Below, one piece after another: positions 58,978-64,000 of a DNA stretch of 64,000 nucleotides. The translations under genes were made by a program, and so were the position numbers. How positions within the stretch are numbered: position 1 is the first letter of the stretch; each line of letters opens with the position of its first letter. A model generated the notes under the pieces. It was not told where the DNA came from. It saw only the letters and a list, made by a program, of their open reading frames with translations, and made no database searches. Source of the DNA: DASQGA01 sp963722715 (GTDB lineage Bacteria > Actinomycetota > Thermoleophilia > Gaiellales > Gaiellaceae); contig CAVROA010000020.1 in the NCBI GenBank assembly GCA_963722715.1, positions 124,001 through 188,000 on the forward strand, in the 5' to 3' direction.

Positions 58978-59867
58978 AAGAGGGTGTGCGGCTTTCCCGT
59001 TACACCACGATCGGGACCGGTGGCCCGGCGCGGTGGCTCGCGGAGCCAGAGACCACCGAAGAGCTCGTCGAGGCCCTTGCGTGGGCGCGCGACGAGGAGC
59101 TTCCGGTCGTAGCTGTCGGCCTCGGCTCGAACCTCCTCGTCGCGGACGAGGGCTTCGCCGGCATCGCTCTCAAGCTCAAGGGGGCTCTCACGGTCGCGAA
59201 GGCCGGTGATGGAGTTCTGATGGCGGGAGGAGGCGCCGCGAACGCGGTCTGCCTCCATCGCGCGCGGGCCGCGAACCTGGGTGGGCTGGAGTTCCTCTGC
59301 GCGATCCCGGGGACCGTGGGTGGCGGTGTGTGGATGAACGCGGGCGCGTATGGGAGTGACATCGCGGCCGTGCTCAGCCGCGCGCTGGTTGCGGACGCGC
59401 TCGGGGCCCGGTGGCAGACCCCGGAGGAGCTCGGCCTCACGTACCGGCGTTCGGACCTCCGGCACGGCCAGGTTGTCGCTGGCGCGGAGTTCCGCCTCGA
59501 GACGAGGCCGGAGCCGGAGATCAAAGACATCGTTGCCGGCATGCAGGAGAAGCGGAAAGACGCGCAGCCGACGAACAAGCGGACGTTCGGGAGCGTGTTC
59601 AAGAATCCCGATCACGAGCTCTCTGCCGGGCGGATGCTGGAGGCCTGCGGCCTTCGGGGTCATGTGATCGGTGGCGCCCGCATCTCTCCCAAGCACGCGA
59701 ACTTCATCGAGAACGATGGTCGAGCGCGATCCGTCGACGCGATCGCCTTGATCGTGGAGGCCCGGCGCCGCGCGTTCGCAGAGTACGGGGTCAGCCTCGA
59801 GCCGGAGGTGCAGCTCGTCGGATCCCTGGAGATCCCGCCGATCGAAGGGGTGGGGGAGCCCGGGTAG
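58974..59867 (+). CDS. murB: UDP-N-acetylenolpyruvylglucosamine reductase
   Basis: The product has 297 residues from ATG 58974, within the murC stop. MurB reduces UDP-GlcNAc-enolpyruvate to UDP-MurNAc with FAD and NADPH. Landmarks are YTTIGTGGPARWL, VGLGSNLLVADEGF, LCAIPGTVGGGVWMNAGAYG, TYRRSDLR, FGSVFKNP, and ARISPKHANFIEN. A type II lack of the extra loop (short form) seems likely. ftsQ starts 22 bases after its stop. Confidence 0.95.
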   Translation: MKEGVRLSRYTTIGTGGPARWLAEPETTEELVEALAWARDEELPVVAVGLGSNLLVADEGFAGIALKLKGALTVAKAGDGVLMAGGGAANAVCLHRARAANLGGLEFLCAIPGTVGGGVWMNAGAYGSDIAAVLSRALVADALGARWQTPEELGLTYRRSDLRHGQVVAGAEFRLETRPEPEIKDIVAGMQEKRKDAQPTNKRTFGSVFKNPDHELSAGRMLEACGLRGHVIGGARISPKHANFIENDGRARSVDAIALIVEARRRAFAEYGVSLEPEVQLVGSLEIPPIEGVGEPG

Positions 59868-59889
59868 GAGCGCGGGAGCCCGCGGCGAA

Positions 59890-60703
59890 GTGGCGATGGT
59901 GGCTCGCCGGCTCGCACTCGCCGCCGCTCGGGCGCAGCCGATTCGGCCTGCGCTTGCCCTGCCACGATTCCGTTTCCCTCTCGGACGGACCCTCGTGGGC
60001 GCCGGAGTTGTCGTCGGAGTCCTTGCCGTGTTCTATCTGGCGGCGCGCTCGACGTCGGTTTTCGCACTGCGGTCGGTTGGTGTGAGCGGGGCCGGAGCCG
60101 TCGTCGAGGCGGATGTCCGCGCCGCCCTTCGGCCTCTCGAGGGGGAGAGCCTGGTCACCGTCGATGCACACAGCTGTCGAGCGTCAGCTCTCGGCGCTTC
60201 CGTCGGTACGGGCCGCACGGGTGGACAGGGCCTTCCCACACGGACTGCGTGTCGTAGTCGTCCCAGAACGCCCGGTGGCCGTTCTCCGCTCTGGGCGAGC
60301 AGCGTGGGTCGTTTCGGAGAGGGGTCGGGTGATCAGGGCCGTCGAGTCGAACACGAACAGGTGGTTGCCGCGGATCTGGCTCGCCGCCGGCGCGACGTTC
60401 GAGCCGGGTGCGACGCTCGCGATTCCGACGGCATCCAAGGCCCTCCGGGTCGTTGCCTCACTGCCTGCGCGCTTCCCCGTGCCGGTACGGACAGCTCGGG
60501 CGACAGGAGACGGTCTCGTCCTGGTCCTATCGACGGAGCTGGAGGTCCGCCTGGGCCCAGCGGACGATCTGGGCGCGAAGCTCGCCGCCGCCGCTGCCGT
60601 GCTCTCGGCCCTCTCGGCCACCGAGCGGGCCGAGCTCGACTACCTCGATGTGAGCCTGCCCGAGCGGCCCGTCGGCGGCGTCAACCCTCAAGTCGATGGT
60701 TGA
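59890..60703 (+). CDS. ftsQ: Cell division protein FtsQ, split by a +1 frameshift
   Basis: The N-terminal frame starts at GTG 59890 (ATG 59896) and gives one membrane helix (LVGAGVVVGVLAVFYLAA) and the POTRA start (FALRSVGVSGAGAVVEADVRAALRPLEGESLVTVDAH). It then loses homology. The rest of FtsQ is in the next frame: AVERQLSALPSVRAARVDRAFPHGLRVVVVPERPVAVL, then to NPQVDG and a TGA at 60701-60703. The change occurs near 60165-60175; dropping one base of ACACAG gives VTVDAHAVERQL. The intact protein would be about 270 residues. FtsQ recruits FtsBL to the divisome and is usually essential, so a consensus error is likely. Confidence 0.82.
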
Positions 60704-60708
60704 GGGTT
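60683..60708 (+). terminator. Inverted repeat at the ftsQ stop
   Basis: AACCCTCAA (60683-60691) and TTGAGGGTT (60700-60708) form a perfect 9-base stem with an 8-base loop across the ftsQ stop codon; AGACTTTT follows. It could be a terminator. Its arms share AACCCT/AGGGTT with the second repeat in the ftsZ promoter. Confidence 0.5.
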
Positions 60709-60723
60709 AGACTTTTCCCACAA

Positions 60724-60771
60724 AAACCCTGCAAACAAGGGTTTGACACCGGAGGGTAACCGGCGTAAGGT
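60724..60771 (+). promoter_or_regulatory. ftsZ promoter with an overlapping inverted repeat
   Basis: A near-consensus housekeeping promoter is visible: TTGACA at 60743-60748, a 17-base spacer, and TAAGGT at 60766-60771. The inverted repeat AAACCCT / AGGGTTT (60724-60730 and 60738-60744, loop of seven) overlaps the first bases of the -35 element, so a protein bound there could block or assist the polymerase. Transcription would begin near 60778 and give a leader of about 35 bases before ftsZ. Confidence 0.75.
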
Positions 60772-60813
60772 CAGCCGCACGCTCAAGTCGAGCTTCAGCT
60801 ATCTTCCTTTCGG

Positions 60814-61887
60814 ATGAGAGATACCTCGGGCAGCTACATAGCGGTGATCAAGGTCGTCGGCGTCGGCGGCGGCGGCTCGAACGCCGTCACCCGGATGGTC
60901 GACGCGGGCGTCACCGGCGTCGACTTCATCGCGGTCAACACGGACGCGCAGGCGCTCCTCGGCTGCGACGCCGACGTGAAGCTCCACATCGGTGCGCAGG
61001 CGACGCGAGGGCTGGGTGCCGGCGCGAACCCCGAGGTGGGACAGGCGGCTGCCCTCGAGAGCCGGGACGAAATCAAGGAGGCGCTGAAGGGCGCCGACAT
61101 GGTCTTCGTCACCGCGGGCGAGGGTGGGGGCACCGGCACGGGCGGCGCGCCGATCATCGCGGAGACCGCGCGCGAGCTCGGCGCCCTGACCGTCGGCGTG
61201 GTCACGCGCCCGTTCGACTTCGAAGGACGGAAGCGCGCGGAGCAGGCGCAGAAGGGAATCACCGAGCTCAGGGACAAAGTCGACACGTTGATCATCATCC
61301 CGAACGATCGCCTGCTGCAGGTGGTCGGAAAGCAGACGCCGGTCATGGAAGCCTTCCGGATCGCGGACGACGTGCTGCGCCAGGGCGTCCAGGGGATCAC
61401 CGACCTGATCACCATCCCCGGCCTCGTCAATCTTGACTTTGCCGACGTTCGGACGGTCATGAGCGACGCCGGCTCCGCCCTCATGGGCATCGGAGAGGCC
61501 GAGGGCGAGAACCGGGCCGCCGAGGCAGCGCGGACGGCCGTGTCGTCCCCGCTCCTCGAGGCGTCGGTCGAGGGCGCGACCGGAATCTTGCTCAACATCA
61601 CCGGAGGCTCGGACGTGGGGCTCTTCGAGGTGAACGAGGCGGCCGAGGTCGTGACCGGCGCCGCCGACCAGAACGCGAACGTGATCTTCGGGGCCGTCAT
61701 CGACGAGAACCTGGCCGGCAAAATCCGCGTGACCGTGATTGCGACCGGCTTCGACGCGAAGCTCCGACGCGAGCGCCGCGAACGGGAGCCGACTTCCGAA
61801 CCGAGCGAGGCCGGCCGAGAGCGGGAGCCGAGCGAGGGCTTCCAGGTACCGGCCGACACGCTCGACGTCCCACCCTTCTTGCGCTAG
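60814..61887 (+). CDS. ftsZ: Cell division GTPase FtsZ
   Basis: The product has 357 residues. FtsZ is the tubulin-like protein that forms the division ring. The nucleotide-binding GVGGGGSNAVTRM, the tubulin signature GEGGGTGTGGAPIIAE, and the T7 loop GLVNLDFADVRTVM are intact. The short linker (RRERREREPTSEPSEAG) is followed by the conserved C-terminal peptide LDVPPFLR that binds partners such as SepF or FtsW. No ftsA is present, as in other actinobacteria. It has its own promoter just upstream. Confidence 0.97.
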   Translation: MRDTSGSYIAVIKVVGVGGGGSNAVTRMVDAGVTGVDFIAVNTDAQALLGCDADVKLHIGAQATRGLGAGANPEVGQAAALESRDEIKEALKGADMVFVTAGEGGGTGTGGAPIIAETARELGALTVGVVTRPFDFEGRKRAEQAQKGITELRDKVDTLIIIPNDRLLQVVGKQTPVMEAFRIADDVLRQGVQGITDLITIPGLVNLDFADVRTVMSDAGSALMGIGEAEGENRAAEAARTAVSSPLLEASVEGATGILLNITGGSDVGLFEVNEAAEVVTGAADQNANVIFGAVIDENLAGKIRVTVIATGFDAKLRRERREREPTSEPSEAGREREPSEGFQVPADTLDVPPFLR

Positions 61888-61960
61888 CAGGGAGGGCTCG
61901 GCGAAGCGAGCGCTGGTTGCTTCTCCGGCATGTCGGCGGCAGGACGGATAGAACGCCGGG

Positions 61961-63334
61961 GTGCGCCCGCCGCGCGAGCCCTTCCGGATCAAGATGGTCG
62001 AGCCTGTCCGTGCGACGACCGGGCCGGAGCGTCAGGGCGCGCTCGAGGCGGCCGGATGGAATCCTTTCCAGCTTGCGGCTACTGATGTAGAGCTCGACCT
62101 CCTGACGGACTCAGGCACGGGTGCCATGAGCCAGGATCAGTGGTCCGCGCTCATGCGAGGCGATGAGTCCTATGCGGGGTCGCGCAGCTTCGCGCGCTTC
62201 CGCGATGCCGTCCGGGAGGTGCTCGGATTTCCCTACGTCGTGCCGACCCATCAGGGACGTGGAGCCGAGAGCGTCTTCTTCGGTGCCGTCATCGACCCGG
62301 GCGAGATCGTGCCGTCGAACGCGCATTTCGACACCACACGCGCTCACATCGAGCTGCGGGAGGGTGTCGCGCTCGACCTTCCCGTTCCGGCTGCTCTCGA
62401 TTCCGGCGGCGATTACCCCTTCAAGGGGAACCTCGACGTCGACGCGCTCGCCCGCTTGCTCGCGAGCGAAGACGGGGAGCGCGTCTCGATCGTCATGCTC
62501 ACGCTCACGAACAACGCGGGCGGCGGCCAGCCCGTCTCGATGGAGAACATCGCGGCCACCGCCGCACTGGCCCGAAAGCACGGCAAGAAGCTCGTGTTGG
62601 ACATCGCCCGCTTTGCGGAGAACGCCTGGTTCATCCGGGAGCGTGAGCCCGGGTTTGCAGACACTCCGTTGCCGGAGATCGTGCTGCGGAGCCTGGCCGA
62701 GGCCGATGCCGTGCTCATGAGCGCGAAGAAGGACGCGATCGCCAACATCGGTGGGTTCGTGGCGATCCGCGACGACGAGGAGTTCTTTCACCGCCTCCAG
62801 GCCCGTGGGATCGTGTTCGAGGGATTCCCGACGTACGGTGGGCTCGCCGGTCGCGACCTCGAGGTGATCGCGGTCGGCCTGCGAGAGGTGCTCGACGAGG
62901 AGTACCTCCGCCACCGGATCGGCCAGGTCGCATATCTCGGCCACGTGCTGCTCGAGGCCGGCGCGAGCGTTCTCCAGCCGTTCGGCGGTCACGCCGTGTA
63001 CCTCGACGCTTCTCCGATGCTGCCGGCGATTCCGGTCGAACAGTTTCCGGCGCAGGCCCTCTCCTGCGCTCTCTATCTCGAGGGCGGTGTTCGCGGGGTC
63101 GAGATCGGCTCCGTGATGGCCGGGCGAGACCCCTTGACGGGCGAGAACCGGCGGCCGCCGCTCGAGCTGGTTCGCCTGGCCGTGCCGCGGCGCGTCTACA
63201 CCTCGCGCCAGCTAGAGCAGGCTGCGGATGCCGCCGCGGCCGTGCTCGGAAACGCGGAGTCGATTCGGGGGCTCGAAATCATCGCGGAGGCGCCGGTCCT
63301 CAGGCACTTCACCGCACGGTTCCAGCCGATCTGA
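61961..63334 (+). CDS. tnaA: Tryptophanase (beta-eliminating lyase)
   Basis: The product has 457 residues. The family is the PLP tryptophanase / tyrosine phenol-lyase group: TDSGTGAMSQDQWSALM, GDESYAGSRSF, VPTHQGRGAE, TNNAGGGQPVSM and the PLP lysine in MSAKKDAIANIGG. GVRGVEIGSVMAGRDPLTG has Ile where tyrosine phenol-lyase carries the substrate-binding Arg (MERG), so tryptophanase is favoured. The reaction gives indole, pyruvate and ammonia. The ATG/GTG start region is uncertain by a few codons. It lies 73 bases downstream of ftsZ and is not linked functionally to division. Confidence 0.86.
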   Translation: MRPPREPFRIKMVEPVRATTGPERQGALEAAGWNPFQLAATDVELDLLTDSGTGAMSQDQWSALMRGDESYAGSRSFARFRDAVREVLGFPYVVPTHQGRGAESVFFGAVIDPGEIVPSNAHFDTTRAHIELREGVALDLPVPAALDSGGDYPFKGNLDVDALARLLASEDGERVSIVMLTLTNNAGGGQPVSMENIAATAALARKHGKKLVLDIARFAENAWFIREREPGFADTPLPEIVLRSLAEADAVLMSAKKDAIANIGGFVAIRDDEEFFHRLQARGIVFEGFPTYGGLAGRDLEVIAVGLREVLDEEYLRHRIGQVAYLGHVLLEAGASVLQPFGGHAVYLDASPMLPAIPVEQFPAQALSCALYLEGGVRGVEIGSVMAGRDPLTGENRRPPLELVRLAVPRRVYTSRQLEQAADAAAAVLGNAESIRGLEIIAEAPVLRHFTARFQPI

Positions 63335-63389
63335 CGCGCGGTTCACCGACAGCGCGCGGTTCGGTGGTCTGCAACTAGGATCCGCCGCG

Positions 63390-64000
63390 GTGCAGACGGC
63401 ACGCCGAACGCCTCTCTATGAGCGCCATGCGGCGCTCGGCGCGCGCATCGTCGACTTCGCCGGGTGGGAGATGCCGGTGCAGTACACGGGCATCCAGGAG
63501 GAGCATCGTGCGGTGCGGACGTCCGCGGGCGTCTTCGACGTCTCGCACATGGGCCAGCTCGAGCTGTCCGGTGCCGGAGCGCACGACTACCTCCAGGCAC
63601 GGCTCTCGAACGATCTCGACCGGATCGGGGACGGGCGGGCCCAGTACACGCTCCTGACCAATGACCGGGGCGGGATCACGGACGATCTGATCGCGTACAG
63701 GCGGGGTGACGACGACTACCTGCTCGTCGTGAACGCATCGAACGTGGGCCCTGATCACGCGGCGCTCCCTGAGACAACCGACGTCTCCGACCGCTACGCC
63801 CTGCTGGCCGTCCAGGGACCGGCGGCGCTCGAGCGGCTCGGGATCGAGCTGGAGCCGTTCACCTTTCGGGAGGACGACGTGCTCGGCGTCCGGTGCCTCG
63901 TCGCGGGGACCGGCTACACGGGGGAGCGCGGCTGCGAGCTGGGCTGCGACCCCGACGATGCCGGCCGGCTCTGGGACGCGATCCTCGCGCGCGGGGTCCT
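63390..64000 (+). CDS. gcvT: Aminomethyltransferase, glycine cleavage T-protein (3' truncated)
   Basis: The frame opens at GTG 63390 and is still open at the window end (about 203 codons). It begins RRTPLYERHAALGARIVDFAGWEMPVQY, then FDVSHMGQLELSG, TNDRGGITDDLIAYR, LLVVNASNV, YALLAVQGPAALE and GTGYTGERGCEL, which are GcvT landmarks. The T-protein transfers the methylene of glycine to tetrahydrofolate. The segment after NASNV is shorter than in E. coli. Other gcv genes would lie beyond the window. No glycine riboswitch fits in the 55-base upstream gap. Confidence 0.92.
   Translation, partial: MQTARRTPLYERHAALGARIVDFAGWEMPVQYTGIQEEHRAVRTSAGVFDVSHMGQLELSGAGAHDYLQARLSNDLDRIGDGRAQYTLLTNDRGGITDDLIAYRRGDDDYLLVVNASNVGPDHAALPETTDVSDRYALLAVQGPAALERLGIELEPFTFREDDVLGVRCLVAGTGYTGERGCELGCDPDDAGRLWDAILARGV

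Noticed and set aside
63335..63389. Glycine riboswitch before gcvT
   Set aside because: Only 55 bases separate tnaA from gcvT, too few for the aptamer, and no typical core sequence is seen.

Overview
This 64 kb window is GC-rich chromosome of an actinobacterium, most likely class Thermoleophilia (Gaiellales or Solirubrobacterales grade); that placement is inference. The signs are many GTG starts, tightly overlapping operons, a fused PafB-PafC WYL regulator, a fused SecD-SecF, a division and cell-wall (dcw) cluster without ftsA, a meso-diaminopimelate type MurE (DNPR motif), and several small zinc-ribbon proteins. I found no tRNA, rRNA, CRISPR array, transposase or prophage gene.

Layout. 1-1531: tail of a Pro/Glu-rich protein, then a coiled-coil M23 murein hydrolase. 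1532-1883 has no gene but holds a nested inverted repeat. 1884-6864: hpt and a small nuclease-like gene run left; a metallophosphoesterase, a homologue of cyclic 2,3-diphosphoglycerate synthetase, a 2-phosphoglycerate kinase and a GlpX-type bisphosphatase run right as one operon. 6869-8188: DUF1385 membrane protein, a 25-residue membrane peptide and a MIP18 protein. 8355-14102: a three-gene operon of an alpha-oxoamine synthase, a membrane GGDEF/EAL protein and an MFS exporter. 14165-21096: dehydrogenase, queG, histidine kinase, PafBC and dinB. 21189-28552: zinc-ribbon/SPOR proteins, aldehyde and hydroxyacyl-CoA dehydrogenases, an animal-type haem peroxidase and pdxH. 28687-31312: secreted protein and a two-component pair. 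31316-39295: queA, tgt, yajC, secDF, a phasin-like gene and an ABC1/UbiB kinase. 39303-46047: accessory genes, including a DNA glycosylase, a DUF192 lipoprotein, an ECF sigma factor with ogt, and a PfkB kinase.

46104-61887 is the dcw cluster: MraZ boxes, mraZ, rsmH, ftsL, ftsI, murE, murF, mraY, an antisense phosphoesterase, murD, ftsW, murG, murC, murB, ftsQ and ftsZ with its own promoter. Tryptophanase and the start of gcvT close the window.

Six genes (DUF1385, the histidine kinase, the double zinc-ribbon protein, the SecDF tail, the UbiB tail and ftsQ) continue in another frame after a net +1 shift, usually next to a run of G or C. Because ftsQ is normally essential and all shifts have the same sign, extra bases in the consensus explain this better than gene decay. 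The six products should be read as intact.

The most promising unusual systems are the bacterial cyclic-diphosphoglycerate-type operon (2891-6864) and the alpha-oxoamine synthase / c-di-GMP / exporter operon (8355-14102).
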